From contig NZ_FNEA01000004.1 in NCBI RefSeq assembly GCF_900100045.1, forward strand, positions 124,001 to 188,000: a DNA stretch of 64,000 nucleotides, written 5' to 3'. The notes below the pieces were generated by a model. It had not been told where the DNA came from, did no database searches, and worked only from the letters and a program-made list of their open reading frames with translations. Within the stretch, counting starts at the first letter, position 1. Each line of letters opens with the position of its first letter. This DNA comes from Paracoccus denitrificans (lineage in GTDB: Bacteria > Pseudomonadota > Alphaproteobacteria > Rhodobacterales > Rhodobacteraceae). Positions 42,230 through 54,292 of this stretch are shown one piece after another. The translations under genes were made by a program, and so were the position numbers.

Positions 42230-43140
42230 GTGGCCATGGCGGCGGCGATGCGCGCGGCCAGCCGGGCATTGTTCAGCACCAGCGCGATATTGGCGTCGAG
42301 CGAGCGGCCCTGGGTCAGCTCGAAGATGCGTTGCAGCAGGAAGGGCGTGACCGCCTTGGCCGCGATGCCCTGCGCCTCGGCCTCGGAAAGCGCCTGTTCG
42401 ACCACCGGGATCATCTCTGCGCGCGGGATCTCGGCCTCCGGGGGGATCGGGTTCACCACCAGCTGGCCGCCCGAGAGGCCCAGTTCGCGCCGCAGCCGGG
42501 CGCTGGCGGCGATCTGGGCCGGGTCGTCCATGCGCAGCGGCGCGGCAAGGCCCGATTCGCGCGACCAGAAGGCCGGCAACTGGTCCTGGCCGAAGGCGAT
42601 CACCGGCACGCCCAGCGTTTCCAGCACCTCCAGCGTCTTGGGCAGGTCCAGGATCGCCTTGGCCCCGGCCGCGACCACCGTGACCGGGCTTTGCGCCAGC
42701 TCCTGCAGGTCGGCCGAGATGTCGAAGCTGGTTTCGGCGCCGCGATGCACGCCGCCGATGCCGCCGGTGGCAAAGACCTCGATCCCGGCCAGATGGGCGC
42801 AGATCATCGTGGCGGCCACCGTGGTCGCCCCGGTCCGTCCCAGCGCCAGGCAGGCGGCGAGGTCGGCGCGCGACAGCTTCATCACCTGCTCGGCCGGCGT
42901 CGAGGCCAGCGCCTCCAGCGCCTCGGCATCCAGGCCCACGCGGATGCGCCCGCCCATCACTGCGATGGTGGCGGGCACGGCGCCCTCTTCGCGCACCGCG
43001 GCCTCGACCTGCTGCGCCACCTCGAGGTTCTGCGGATAGGGCATGCCATGGGTGATGATGGTCGATTCCAGCGCCACCAGGGGCTGGCGGTCGGCCAGCG
43101 CCTGCGAGGTTTCGGGGGAAAGCGCGATCAGGGGGGGCAT
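42226..43140 (-). CDS. psuG: Pseudouridine-5'-phosphate glycosidase
   Basis: 304 aa. PsuG cleaves pseudouridine 5'-phosphate to uracil and ribose 5-phosphate. The N-terminal VALESTIITHGMPYPQN, GRTGATTVAATM, FATGGIGGVHRG and the late ALVLNNARLAARIA segments are diagnostic of the Indigoidine_A/PsuG family. It overlaps psuK by 13 bases, which fixes the pathway. It ends tail to tail with the patatin gene. Confidence 0.95.
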   Translation of the reverse strand: MPPLIALSPETSQALADRQPLVALESTIITHGMPYPQNLEVAQQVEAAVREEGAVPATIAVMGGRIRVGLDAEALEALASTPAEQVMKLSRADLAACLALGRTGATTVAATMICAHLAGIEVFATGGIGGVHRGAETSFDISADLQELAQSPVTVVAAGAKAILDLPKTLEVLETLGVPVIAFGQDQLPAFWSRESGLAAPLRMDDPAQIAASARLRRELGLSGGQLVVNPIPPEAEIPRAEMIPVVEQALSEAEAQGIAAKAVTPFLLQRIFELTQGRSLDANIALVLNNARLAARIAAAMAT

Positions 43141-44033
43141 GGTTGGTCCTTTCCACAGACATGGTCGGATGCGGCGTTCACCGCGCGGGTCAGGGCCTCG
43201 GCGCGCCCGGCGCCGCGGCTTTCGGCCGCGAGATGCGCGGCAAGGAAGCTGTCGCCCGCGCCGGTGACGCGCGTGGCTGCGACGGGGGGCGGTGCCTCGG
43301 TCAGGGTCGGCGCGTCCTGTGCCGCATCGGCGGCGGGACGGGCGCCGTCGGTCACCAGCGCGCGGCGGGCGCCGAGTGCGATGACGGCCTCGGCTGCGCG
43401 GGCGGCATCGGGCAGGCTGCGGCCGGCCAGCGCCTCGGCCTCGGCGCGGTTCAGGTGGAAGATGGCGCGGGGATGGTCGATCAGCACCCGCAGCCGGGCC
43501 GCCTTGTCGGGGCTGGCGGGCACGATGCGCAGGTCGGCGGCCGAGAGGCGCGGATCCAGCGCGATCCGGTCCAGGACCGGCGCGGTCAGGTTGCCGTCGA
43601 GTACCAGTGTGCCCCGCCAGGGCCGGGTGGCATCGCCCAGCCGGCCGTCGAGCAAGGGGGCGAGGATCGCGGTGCCGGCGGTTTCCAATGCCCGGGCATC
43701 GGCGATGGCGGCGACCAGCCCGTCCGGGCTTTCGATGGCCAGGTAGCTGTCGGTGGCAAGCCCGCCGTCGCGCCACAGCCAGCGGGTATCGACGCCGCGC
43801 CGGCCCACCTCGGTCACCAGCGCCTCGCCCGGCGCATCGCGGCCGACGGCCGAAAGCATGGCCGGCGCGAGCCCCTGCCGCGCCAGGGCCAGCGCCACGT
43901 TCAGCGCCACGCCGCCCGGCTGCCGGGTGATCCGGCCGGGCAGGTCGGCCCCCGGGTCAAGCCGCATGGCGCTGTGCCCGATCACGTCCCATAGCATGGC
44001 GCCGAGGCAGAGAATGCGGGGGCGGGTGGTCAT
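43128..44033 (-). CDS. psuK: PfkB-family pseudouridine kinase
   Basis: 301 aa ribokinase-fold sugar kinase. GGVALNVALALARQG near residue 41 is the substrate-binding region, and RVTGAGDSFLAAHLA near 255 holds the anion hole and catalytic Asp. Its overlap with psuG supports the call as the kinase that phosphorylates pseudouridine before cleavage. The pair salvages pseudouridine from RNA turnover. Confidence 0.9.
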   Translation of the reverse strand: MTTRPRILCLGAMLWDVIGHSAMRLDPGADLPGRITRQPGGVALNVALALARQGLAPAMLSAVGRDAPGEALVTEVGRRGVDTRWLWRDGGLATDSYLAIESPDGLVAAIADARALETAGTAILAPLLDGRLGDATRPWRGTLVLDGNLTAPVLDRIALDPRLSAADLRIVPASPDKAARLRVLIDHPRAIFHLNRAEAEALAGRSLPDAARAAEAVIALGARRALVTDGARPAADAAQDAPTLTEAPPPVAATRVTGAGDSFLAAHLAAESRGAGRAEALTRAVNAASDHVCGKDQPCPP

Positions 44034-44097
44034 CGGCGGGCCTTCGGACGGGTTGGGCCCGCGCAGGCTATCGGTTCACGCTGAGGGGGAAAAGAGG

Positions 44098-44195
44098 GTG
44101 AGAGGCTGGACAGCGACCCAAGCGGGACTCGTTACGGCTGCTTCCTTCCGGACCTGACCGGGTTGGCGAGGCGCCTGCCCGCGCCAACCTCTCGC
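44098..44195 (-). ncRNA. ffs: Signal recognition particle RNA (4.5S-type)
   Basis: The minus strand contains GGTCAGGTCCGGAAGGAAGC, the invariant domain IV core that binds Ffh and FtsY. The flanks pair as the closing stem: GAGAGGTTGG at the 5' side (about 44193-44184) with CCAGCCTCTC at the 3' side (about 44108-44099). A TTTT stretch follows on the minus strand (CCCTCTTTTCCCC). Length of about 98 nt fits the short bacterial SRP RNA. Exact ends are inferred from the stem. Confidence 0.93.
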
Positions 44196-44241
44196 CGCCT
44201 AGATAGGCGCGCGCGCGGCGGGATGCAAGCGGCTTGGCCCG

Positions 44242-46140
44242 CTAGAGATGCAGCCGCAGGCGCAGGAAGCCGTCAGGGCCCATGCCGGCCGGCTCGGCCC
44301 GCGCGGAAAGCCCGTCCAGATGCCGGGCGGCGGCCGGCCCGGTCTCGAACAGGACCGAGGCGCCGGGCAAGGGGCGAAAGCTCCAGCCCATCTGCGGGTC
44401 GGGGGCCAGCACGCGGCGGCGCGCCACATAGCGGCGCAGCACCTCGCGGGTGCGCAGGGCGCCGTCCAGCAGCACCGGCCGGCCCGCCGCCACCGGGGCG
44501 AACAGGCCGCAATCGGACAGCCGGTAGCTGTTCGTCACCAGGATAAAGGGCTGGTCCGGCGCCACCGGGCGGCCGCGATGGGTCAGCGCGCCGATGCGGT
44601 GCGAATCGCCATGGGCCAGCCGGCCGTCCGGGGCGTAGCGCGGCGGGCGGCTGAGGTCGATCTGCCAGCCGAGCCCGTCGATGACGTCGAAATTGTAGCT
44701 GGGAAACTCCGGGTCGATCAGCGGCTGGTCGGGCCGGCCCGGCTCGATGCGCAGAAACAGGCCGGCTGAGCGTTCCAGCCATTCGCGCAGCTCGGCCCCG
44801 GTCAGGCGGATGGCGCAGATCCGGTTCGGGAACAGGTAGAGATCGGCGATGTTGCGCAGCGTCAGTCGCCCCGCCGGCACATCGGTATAATGCTGCGGCC
44901 CGCCGCGCCCTCCGGCGCGAAAGGGCGCGGCCGCCGAAAGGATCGGCAGGTCCTGCCAGCGCGTGCCGCGCAGGGCGTGCCGCACATGCCAGCGCTGCGC
45001 CATGGTCACCAGCCGCAGCCCGGAATCCTGGCCGATCAGCGAGAAATAGCTGTTCAGCGGCCGCTCGGTCCGGCCGATGCGGCGGCGGAAATGCCGCAGG
45101 GTGCGGCGGTGGACGGCCAGTGCCGGGCCGGTGACGGCGGGGTCGTCGTCTTCGGTCCCGACCGGCTCGGCGCGGCAGGCAAAGCCGGCGATGCGCCAGC
45201 CGTCGTCCGTGGGCAGCAGCCGCAAGTCGACCAGCCCCAGATGCGAGCCCCAGAAGCCCGGCATGACCGCGGGCTTGCCGGCCAGCGTGCCGCGCAGGGC
45301 GTCGATCCCTGGGCCCTGCGGATGGTCGGGCGACGGGAACAGCCGATGCGTATGGCCGGCGATCACCACGTCGATGCCGGGCAGGGCGGCCAGGGCGGTC
45401 GCGGCGTTTTCCATCATCGGGGCGGGGGCAAGCGCGCCGATGCCGCTATGCGCCAGCGCCACCACCAGATGCGCGCCCTGGTCGCGCAGCGCCCTGATGC
45501 CGGTGCGGGCGGCCGGCAGGATGTCCTCGACGGCGATCTCGGATTTCAGCCTCGGCTCCCACGCGATCGTCTGGGGCGGCAGAAAACCCAGCACGCCGAT
45601 GCGCAGCCGCTGCGGGCGTCCTTGCGCGTCGTGGAACTGCCGCTCCAGCAGGACATGGCTCTGCACCGGCAGGGGACGCAATGGCCGCAGGTTGGTCGAA
45701 ACCACCGGGAATGCGGCCGCCTCCAGGGCGCGGCGCAGAAAGCCTAGGCCAAAGCTGAAGTCGTGGTTTCCAAGGGTGGCCGCGTCATAATGCAGCGCAT
45801 TCATCGCCGCGATGGCCGGGTGCGGCCGGTTCGGGCCGATGCCGTCCGATTCGGCCAGGTAATCGCCCATCGGGCTGCCTTGCAGCCCGTCGCCATTGTC
45901 GAACAGCAGGCAATTCCGTGCCGTCCGGCGCGCGCGGGCGATCAGCGCCGCCACCCGCGACAGCCCCAGCCGGTCCGAGGGCCGGTCCGCGAAATAGTCA
46001 TAGCCCAGCACATGCATGTGCAGGTCCGTCGTCGCCATGATGCGAAGCTCGACGGCATTGGCGGCGGAATGCGGATGGATGGCAGAGGACGTGCAGCTCA
46101 TGCCATGCGAATGCAGACAATTGGTCCATAACGCAACCAT
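44242..46140 (-). CDS. CpdB-like 2',3'-cyclic-nucleotide phosphodiesterase / 3'-nucleotidase
   Basis: 632 aa. The calcineurin-like metallophosphatase domain shows TTDLHMHVLGYDYF, FDNGDGLQGSP, LGNHDFSFG and VIAGHTHRLF metal motifs. The C-terminal 5'-nucleotidase substrate domain has LYLFPNRICAIRLTG and FILVTNSYRLSD. CpdB proteins are usually periplasmic, but no signal peptide is visible in the first 35 residues, which contain three Cys and several His. A start at 46101 (MSCTSS) is possible, and neither start has a clear ribosome site. The reaction call is firm at family level; cellular location is uncertain. Confidence 0.85.
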   Translation of the reverse strand: MVALWTNCLHSHGMSCTSSAIHPHSAANAVELRIMATTDLHMHVLGYDYFADRPSDRLGLSRVAALIARARRTARNCLLFDNGDGLQGSPMGDYLAESDGIGPNRPHPAIAAMNALHYDAATLGNHDFSFGLGFLRRALEAAAFPVVSTNLRPLRPLPVQSHVLLERQFHDAQGRPQRLRIGVLGFLPPQTIAWEPRLKSEIAVEDILPAARTGIRALRDQGAHLVVALAHSGIGALAPAPMMENAATALAALPGIDVVIAGHTHRLFPSPDHPQGPGIDALRGTLAGKPAVMPGFWGSHLGLVDLRLLPTDDGWRIAGFACRAEPVGTEDDDPAVTGPALAVHRRTLRHFRRRIGRTERPLNSYFSLIGQDSGLRLVTMAQRWHVRHALRGTRWQDLPILSAAAPFRAGGRGGPQHYTDVPAGRLTLRNIADLYLFPNRICAIRLTGAELREWLERSAGLFLRIEPGRPDQPLIDPEFPSYNFDVIDGLGWQIDLSRPPRYAPDGRLAHGDSHRIGALTHRGRPVAPDQPFILVTNSYRLSDCGLFAPVAAGRPVLLDGALRTREVLRRYVARRRVLAPDPQMGWSFRPLPGASVLFETGPAAARHLDGLSARAEPAGMGPDGFLRLRLHL

Positions 46141-46257
46141 GGATTGTATTTCGTGATCAAAGGTCGCTACCGCAGATGGGCGGGCGGACTTGCATGCCGC
46201 AACGCAACATGGGATGAGCCGCCAAGCTGCGACCTTTTCATATTGACCGGATTAACG

Positions 46258-46719
46258 ATGAAATTCTCGACCCGACAGGATATCGACCTTGCCGCGGAAG
46301 GGTTGTTCCGCGCCGCCAGCAACTTTCCTGCCATCGAGCGGCTGCTGGTGCGTCGCGGCGCTACGGTGCGCCGGCTGGACGACCTGGCCGAGCCGGGGGT
46401 CGGCATGCGGTGGCTGATCGGCTTTGACTGGCGCGGCCGCCATCGCGAAGTGACCGCCGAGGTTGCGCAGCTGGATGCGCCCGAGGTGGTCGTCATCAAG
46501 GGCGGTTCCGACCAGTTCGACCTGACGATCCGCCTGACGGTGGTGGCGCTGACCCGGGCCAAGGCGCGGCTGATCTTCGAGACCGAGGCGCATCCGCGCA
46601 GCATGAAGGCGCGGCTGATGGTGCAGACCGCCAAGCTGGGCAAGGCGCAGCTCGACCGCAAGTTCGCGCGGCGGGTCGGGGATTTCATCGCCGCCCTCGT
46701 CTCGGGCCAACACGCCTGA
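46258..46719 (+). CDS. SRPBCC-fold small protein
   Basis: 153 aa, start MKFSTRQDIDLAAEGLFRAAS. The alternating beta strands and final helix fit the START/Bet v1 (SRPBCC) fold common in Rhodobacterales; WRGRHREVTAEVAQL and the closing helix ARRVGDFIAALV support this. Binding partner or ligand unknown. The open frame extends 38 codons further up, but the divergent CpdB-like gene begins there. Convergent with pheA, 39 bases apart. Confidence 0.75.
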   Translation: MKFSTRQDIDLAAEGLFRAASNFPAIERLLVRRGATVRRLDDLAEPGVGMRWLIGFDWRGRHREVTAEVAQLDAPEVVVIKGGSDQFDLTIRLTVVALTRAKARLIFETEAHPRSMKARLMVQTAKLGKAQLDRKFARRVGDFIAALVSGQHA

Positions 46720-46758
46720 GCCTTCCGCCCGGCCCGCAGCGGCGCTGCCCGGCCGCGC

Positions 46759-47646
46759 TTACTCGGCGGCGGCCGCTTGCGACTGCGCCGCGCGCAGCGG
46801 GTCGGCGGGATAGACGCCCAGGATGTTCAGGCTGGAGGTGAAATAATCCAGCTCTTCCAGCGCGCGGGCGACATGCGGGTCTTCGGGGTGGCCCTCGATG
46901 TCGGCATAGAATTGCGTGGCGGTAAAGACGCCGTCCACCATGTAGCTTTCCAGCTTGGTCATGTTGACGCCGTTGGTGGCAAAGCCGCCAAGCGCCTTGT
47001 AAAGCGCGGCCGGAATGTTGCGCACCCGAAAGACGAAGCTGGTCATCATGGTCGTGCCGCCCTCGGCATTGGCGCGGCGGCTGAAATCGGGCTGCCGCGC
47101 CATGACCAGGAAACGGGTGGTGTTGTTCTGGCGGTCCTCGATCCCCGAGGCGAGTTCCTCGAGCCCGTAGATCTCGCCCGCCAGCGGCGCGGCCAGCGCG
47201 GCCAGCGCCGGCTCGCCCCGGCGCGCGACCTCCAGCGCCGAGCCGGCGGTGTCGGCGCCGATCACGCTGCGGATGGCGTGGCGGCGCAAAAAGCCGCGGC
47301 ACTGGCCCAGAAGCACCGGATGGCTCATGGCTTCGCTGATCTGCGACAGCTTCGTGCCCGGCACCGCCAGCAGGCTGATGCGCACCCGCACGAATCCCTC
47401 GTCGATGATGTGCAGCCCGGTCTCGGGCAGCAGGTGATGGATGTCCGCGACCCGGCCGTAGGTCGAGTTCTCGACCGGCAGCATGGCCAGTTCGGCACGG
47501 CCGCTGCGCACCGCTTCGATCGTATCCTCGAAGGTGCGGCAGGGCAGCGCCTCCATCTGCGGGCGATAGGAGCGGCAGGCCTGGTGGCTGTAGGCGCCGG
47601 GTTCGCCCTGGAATGCGATCACGTTCTGGGTCGAGGCGTCGGTCAT
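46759..47646 (-). CDS. pheA: Prephenate dehydratase with ACT domain
   Basis: 295 aa monofunctional enzyme converting prephenate to phenylpyruvate for phenylalanine synthesis. The catalytic domain has FQGEPGAYSHQAC, VENSTYGRV and the key Thr in NNTTRFLVMA near residue 175. The ACT domain starts near 205. In it the phenylalanine-binding GALV and ESRP motifs of other PheA proteins read IPAALYKAL and LESYMV. It is divergent from cycM. Confidence 0.95.
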   Translation of the reverse strand: MTDASTQNVIAFQGEPGAYSHQACRSYRPQMEALPCRTFEDTIEAVRSGRAELAMLPVENSTYGRVADIHHLLPETGLHIIDEGFVRVRISLLAVPGTKLSQISEAMSHPVLLGQCRGFLRRHAIRSVIGADTAGSALEVARRGEPALAALAAPLAGEIYGLEELASGIEDRQNNTTRFLVMARQPDFSRRANAEGGTTMMTSFVFRVRNIPAALYKALGGFATNGVNMTKLESYMVDGVFTATQFYADIEGHPEDPHVARALEELDYFTSSLNILGVYPADPLRAAQSQAAAAE

Positions 47647-47742
47647 GGATCACACCTTGGCTTGGGGTGGCGTCTTGGGGCCGTGCCCTGTGCCGGGGCG
47701 GCCTCTACGTCCGTTTTGTGCTTTGCGAGCGACAACTACACC

Positions 47743-48340
<598 letters not shown>

Positions 48341-48367
48341 TCGGCCGGCCCATGCCGCGCAAGGATG

Positions 48368-48393
48368 GGGCGTCCCTTGGGGGCGCCCTTTTT
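48368..48393 (+). terminator. Rho-independent terminator of cycM
   Basis: GGGCGTCC pairs with GGGCGCCC (one G-T wobble) and is followed by TTTTT, 27 bases after the stop. Confidence 0.85.
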
Positions 48394-48524
48394 GCTTGCC
48401 GCGGCCGTGCCGGGCGCGGCGGATCACGCAATTGCATGTTGAACCGGGGCCGAGGGCTGCTAGCTTTGGCGCCCGAGGCAGGCTGCTGCCCGAGCAAGAC
48501 CCAAACAAGGATCGACAAGACCCG

Positions 48525-50393
48525 ATGACGATGCGTTTCCTGCGACATGCCCCGATGGTTGCCCTTGTGGCGTTGCTGCCCGGCTGGACCCTGGCGCAGG
48601 AGCAGCAGAAGCAGGAGCCCAAGACCATCGTGTCGCACGGCATCTCGGTCTTCGGCGAGCCCGAACTGCCCGCCGATTTCCCGCATCTGCGCTATGTGAA
48701 CCCGGAGGCGCCCAAGGGCGGCGAGATTTCGGAAAGCTGGCTGGGCGGTTTCGACAGCTACAATCCCTTTACCCATCGCGGCCGCGCCGGCCGGCTTTCG
48801 GTCATCATGCTCGAACGGCTGATGGAGGATCCGGCGGATGAGCGTGGTTCGTCCTATTGCCTGCTTTGCGAGACCATCGAATATCCCGAAAGCCGCGACT
48901 GGGTGATCTTCCACCTGCGGCCCGAGGCGAAGTTCTCGGACGGATCGCCGCTGACCGCGCATGACGTGCTGTTTTCCTTCGAGCTCTTGCGCGACAGGGG
49001 GCTGTCTTCCTATCGCACCGGCATCGCCAAGATGGTCGCCAAGGCCGAGGTGATCGACGATCACACCATCAAGTTCATATTCCAGCCGGATTATCCGCGC
49101 CGCGACGTGATCCAGCAGGCCGGTAGCCAGATCGTCTTCTCGCGCGAGGATTTCCGCAAGAACGACCGCGACATCGAGCGGTCGAGCAATATCCCCTTCC
49201 TCGGCTCGGGGCCCTATGTCTTCGATGCGGCCGAGATGGGCCGCTCGATGACGGTGCGCCGCAACCCGGACTACTGGGGCAAGGACTTGCCGATCAACGT
49301 CGGGCGCCACAATTTCGACAAGATCCGCTTCGAGTATTTCACCGATTACGACGCCGCTTTCGAGGCCTTCAAGGCCGGGGTCTATACCTTCCGCAACGAG
49401 GTTTCCTCGATCCACTGGGCGACGCGCTACGATTTCCCGGCTCTGAGATCCGGTGCGGTCAAGCGGGAAATGCTGCCCAACGGCGATCTCGCGACCGGCC
49501 AGTCCTGGATCTTCAACCTGCGGCGCGAGAAATGGCAGGACATCCGCGTCCGCGAGGCGATCGGGCTGGTGTTCAACTTCGAATGGTCGAACGAGACGCT
49601 GTTCTACGGGCTCAACACCCGGGTCAACTCCTTCTGGGACAACAGCGATCTGGCCGCCACGGGCAAGCCGTCCGGGGCCGAGCTGGAACTGCTGAAGCCG
49701 CTGGCCAAGGATCTGCCCGAGGGCGTCCTGACCGAGGATGCCGTGGTCCAGCCCGTTTCGGGCAAGTCGCAGCTCGACCGCAGGAACCTGCGCAAGGCCT
49801 CGGCGCTTCTGGACGAGGCGGGCTGGAAGGCCGGTTCCGACGGGATGCGCGTGAATGCGAAGGGCGAGCGGCTGAAGCTGGAAATCCTGAACGACAACCA
49901 GAGCTTCGACCGCATCATCAACCCCTTCGTGCAGAACCTGCGCGCGCTTGGCATCGATGCGGTGAACGCGCGGGTGGACGACGCCCAGATGACTGCCCGC
50001 ACCCGCAGCCACGATTTCGACATGATCACCGACAATTTCCTGCTGGGATTCTATGTCGGCGGCGGGACCGAGCAGGTCTTCGGCTCCGAGAACGTGGGCG
50101 ACGTCTTCAACCCGGCCGGCCTGGCCAATCCCGCCATCGACGCGCTGATCGAAAAGGGCATCCAGGCAACCACGCAGGAAGAGATGGACACCATCATCCA
50201 TGCGCTGGACCGCAGCCTGCGCGCGCTGCGCTTCTGGGTGCCGCAATGGTACAAGGCCGAGCATACCGTCGCATATTACGACATTTTCGCCCATCCCGAG
50301 ACCTTGCCGCCCTATGCGCTGGGTGAGCTTGATTTCTGGTGGTATGACGCGGATAAGGCGGAAAAGCTGAAACAATCCGGCGCGCTGCGCTAG
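48525..50393 (+). CDS. yejA: Peptide ABC transporter substrate-binding protein (YejA-like)
   Basis: 622 aa SBP_bac_5 family. A signal peptide ends at TLAQE (about residue 25). [29 protein letters not shown] is the YejA-type start region (positions 38-66), with later GPYVF and YGHNPDYWG-like [11 protein letters not shown]. It captures oligopeptides in the periplasm; E. coli YejABEF handles microcin C and peptides. A second in-frame ATG (MRFLRH) is two codons on. First gene of yejABEF. Confidence 0.92.
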   Translation: MTMRFLRHAPMVALVALLPGWTLAQEQQKQEPKTIVSHGISVFGEPELPADFPHLRYVNPEAPKGGEISESWLGGFDSYNPFTHRGRAGRLSVIMLERLMEDPADERGSSYCLLCETIEYPESRDWVIFHLRPEAKFSDGSPLTAHDVLFSFELLRDRGLSSYRTGIAKMVAKAEVIDDHTIKFIFQPDYPRRDVIQQAGSQIVFSREDFRKNDRDIERSSNIPFLGSGPYVFDAAEMGRSMTVRRNPDYWGKDLPINVGRHNFDKIRFEYFTDYDAAFEAFKAGVYTFRNEVSSIHWATRYDFPALRSGAVKREMLPNGDLATGQSWIFNLRREKWQDIRVREAIGLVFNFEWSNETLFYGLNTRVNSFWDNSDLAATGKPSGAELELLKPLAKDLPEGVLTEDAVVQPVSGKSQLDRRNLRKASALLDEAGWKAGSDGMRVNAKGERLKLEILNDNQSFDRIINPFVQNLRALGIDAVNARVDDAQMTARTRSHDFDMITDNFLLGFYVGGGTEQVFGSENVGDVFNPAGLANPAIDALIEKGIQATTQEEMDTIIHALDRSLRALRFWVPQWYKAEHTVAYYDIFAHPETLPPYALGELDFWWYDADKAEKLKQSGALR

Positions 50394-50436
50394 GTCCCCC
50401 GGGGCCGGCGCGGATCAAGGCGGAGCAAGGGGACGG

Positions 50437-51576
50437 ATGGCAGCCTATATCCTGCGGCGCTTGTTGCTGATCATACCCACGCTGATCGGCATCATGCTGG
50501 TCAACTTCACGCTGACGCAATTCGTCCCCGGCGGCCCGATCGAGCAGGTGATCGCCCGCGTCCAGGGCGAGGGCGACGCGCTGCGCAACATCACCGGCGG
50601 CGCCGGCGACGCACCCCAGAATACCGAATATGCCGGCGCCCGCGGCATCCCGCCCGAATTGCTGGACCAGTTGGAAGTGCAGATGGGCTTTGCCAAGATC
50701 GTCTGCACCCCCGCGCATCAGGGTGAGCCGGACCTGAAATCCCCCGACTGCGCCAAGGAAAAGATCGGCGCGGCCGAACGTTTCCTGATCATGCTGGGCA
50801 ATTATGTCCGCTTCGATTTCGGCATCAGCTTCTTCCGCTCGATCTCGGTCATCGACCTGGTGCTGGAAAAGATGCCGGTCTCGATCACGCTGGGGCTGTG
50901 GTCCACGCTGATCGCCTATCTGATCTCGATCCCGCTGGGCATCCGCAAGGCGGTCAGGAACGGCACCTCCTTCGACACCTGGACCTCGGGCGCGATCATC
51001 GTGGGCTATGCCATCCCGGCCTTCCTGTTCGCGGTCCTGCTGATGGTGCTGTTCGCGGGCGGCAGCTATTGGCAGATCTTTCCGCTGCGCGGGCTCACCT
51101 CGGACAACTGGTCCGACCTGAGCCTTTGGGGCAAGGTCAAGGACTATCTGTGGCACATCGCCCTGCCGGTGACCGCCACCACCATTTCCAGCTTTGCCAC
51201 GCTGACGCTGCTGACCAAGAACAGCTTCCTGGACGAGATCAACAAGCAATATGTCATGACCGCCCGCGCCAAGGGCCTGACCGAGGGGCGGGTGCTTTAC
51301 GGCCATGTCTTCCGCAATGCGATGCTGATCGTGATCGCCGGGTTTCCGTCCATGTTCCTGGGCGTGTTCTTCGGCTCGTCGATCCTGATCGAGACGATCT
51401 TTTCGCTGGACGGGCTGGGCCGGCTGGGCTTCGAGGCCGCCGTGCAGCGCGACTATCCGGTGATCTTCGGCACGCTTTACGTCTTTGGCCTCATGGGCCT
51501 GGTGGTCGGGATCCTGTCGGACCTGATGTATGTGCTGGTCGATCCGCGCATCGATTTCGAGCGGAGGGCCGGCTGA
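50437..51576 (+). CDS. yejB: Peptide ABC transporter permease YejB
   Basis: 379 aa. It begins [18 protein letters not shown], typical of DppB/OppB-class permeases, then a long periplasmic insert (about 30-125) characteristic of YejB, then five more helices with the EAA-type loop [23 protein letters not shown]. Its stop overlaps the yejE start (TGATG). Confidence 0.93.
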   Translation: MAAYILRRLLLIIPTLIGIMLVNFTLTQFVPGGPIEQVIARVQGEGDALRNITGGAGDAPQNTEYAGARGIPPELLDQLEVQMGFAKIVCTPAHQGEPDLKSPDCAKEKIGAAERFLIMLGNYVRFDFGISFFRSISVIDLVLEKMPVSITLGLWSTLIAYLISIPLGIRKAVRNGTSFDTWTSGAIIVGYAIPAFLFAVLLMVLFAGGSYWQIFPLRGLTSDNWSDLSLWGKVKDYLWHIALPVTATTISSFATLTLLTKNSFLDEINKQYVMTARAKGLTEGRVLYGHVFRNAMLIVIAGFPSMFLGVFFGSSILIETIFSLDGLGRLGFEAAVQRDYPVIFGTLYVFGLMGLVVGILSDLMYVLVDPRIDFERRAG

Positions 51577-52678
51577 TGGCGATGACCGAGCTGAACCGCC
51601 GCCGGCTGCGGAATTTCCGCCGCAACAAGCGTGCCTTCTGGTCGCTGGTCGTCTTTACCGTGCTGTTCGTGGCCTCGCTGTTCGCGGAACTGATCGCCAA
51701 CGACAAGCCGGTCCTGGTCAGCTACAAGGGCGAACTGCATTTCCCGGTCTATCGCTTCTATCCCGAGACGGCCTTCGGCGGCGATTTCGGCACCGAGGCG
51801 ATCTATACCGATCCCGGCGTGCAATGCCTGATCCGCACCGGCGGGCGTGAGGAATGCTGGGACGACCCCGAGGCCACCGAGCGCGAGGCGCGCGAAACCG
51901 GCCAGGTCGCGGGCGAGGCGGTCGAGCGGGGCTGGATGCTGTGGCCGCCGATCCCCTATCACTATCGCACCATCAACAATGTCGGCACCGCCCCCAGCGC
52001 ACCCGATGCGGCGCATTGGCTGGGCACGGACGACACGGCGCGGGACGTGCTGGCGCGGGTGATCTATGGCTTCCGCCTGTCGATCATGTTCACGTTGATC
52101 GTGACCGTGGTCGCCTCGCTTCTGGGCATCGCGGCGGGGGCGGTGCAGGGCTATTTCGGCGGCCGCACCGACCTGGTGTTCCAGAGATTGCTTGAGATAT
52201 GGGGCTCAACCCCATCGCTTTACGTGATTATCATCTTGTTCGCGATCCTGGGGCGAAGCTTCTGGCTGCTGGTTTTCGTCTCGATCCTGTTCGGCTGGCC
52301 GGCGCTGGTCGGCGTGGTGCGGGCCGAGTTCCTGCGGGCGCGCAACTTCGAATATGTCCGGGCGGCGCGCGCGCTTGGGGTCAGTGACCGCGTCATCATG
52401 TTCCGCCATATCCTGCCCAACGCCATGGTGGCGACGCTGACCATGCTGCCGTTCGTTGTCACCGGCACCATCTCGTCGCTGGCGGCGCTGGATTATCTGG
52501 GCTACGGCCTGCCCAGCTCGGCCCCCTCGCTGGGCGAACTGGCCTTGCAGGCCAAGCAGAACCTGCAGGCGCCCTGGCTGGGCTTCACCGCCTTCTTCAG
52601 CTTTGCCATCATGTTGTCGCTGCTGGTGTTCATCTTCGAGGGCGTGCGCGACGCCTTCGACCCAAGAAAGACCTTTCG

Positions 52679-52682
<4 letters not shown>
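51576..52682 (+). CDS. yejE: Peptide ABC transporter permease YejE
   Basis: 368 aa DppC/OppC-class permease. MTELNRRRLRNFRRNKRAFWSL precedes the first helix, then an extended periplasmic segment (about 45-150) and the core helices with the EAA loop VRAARALGVSDRVIMFRHILPN. The true ATG is 51576; the same frame is open far upstream inside yejB but is shadow there. Its end overlaps yejF by ATGA. Confidence 0.93.

Positions 52683-54291
<1,609 letters not shown>

Positions 54292-54292
<1 letters not shown>

Noticed and set aside
46241-46257. TTGACCGGATTAA before the SRPBCC gene as an FNR box
   Set aside because: The second half-site does not read ATCAA at the correct spacing.
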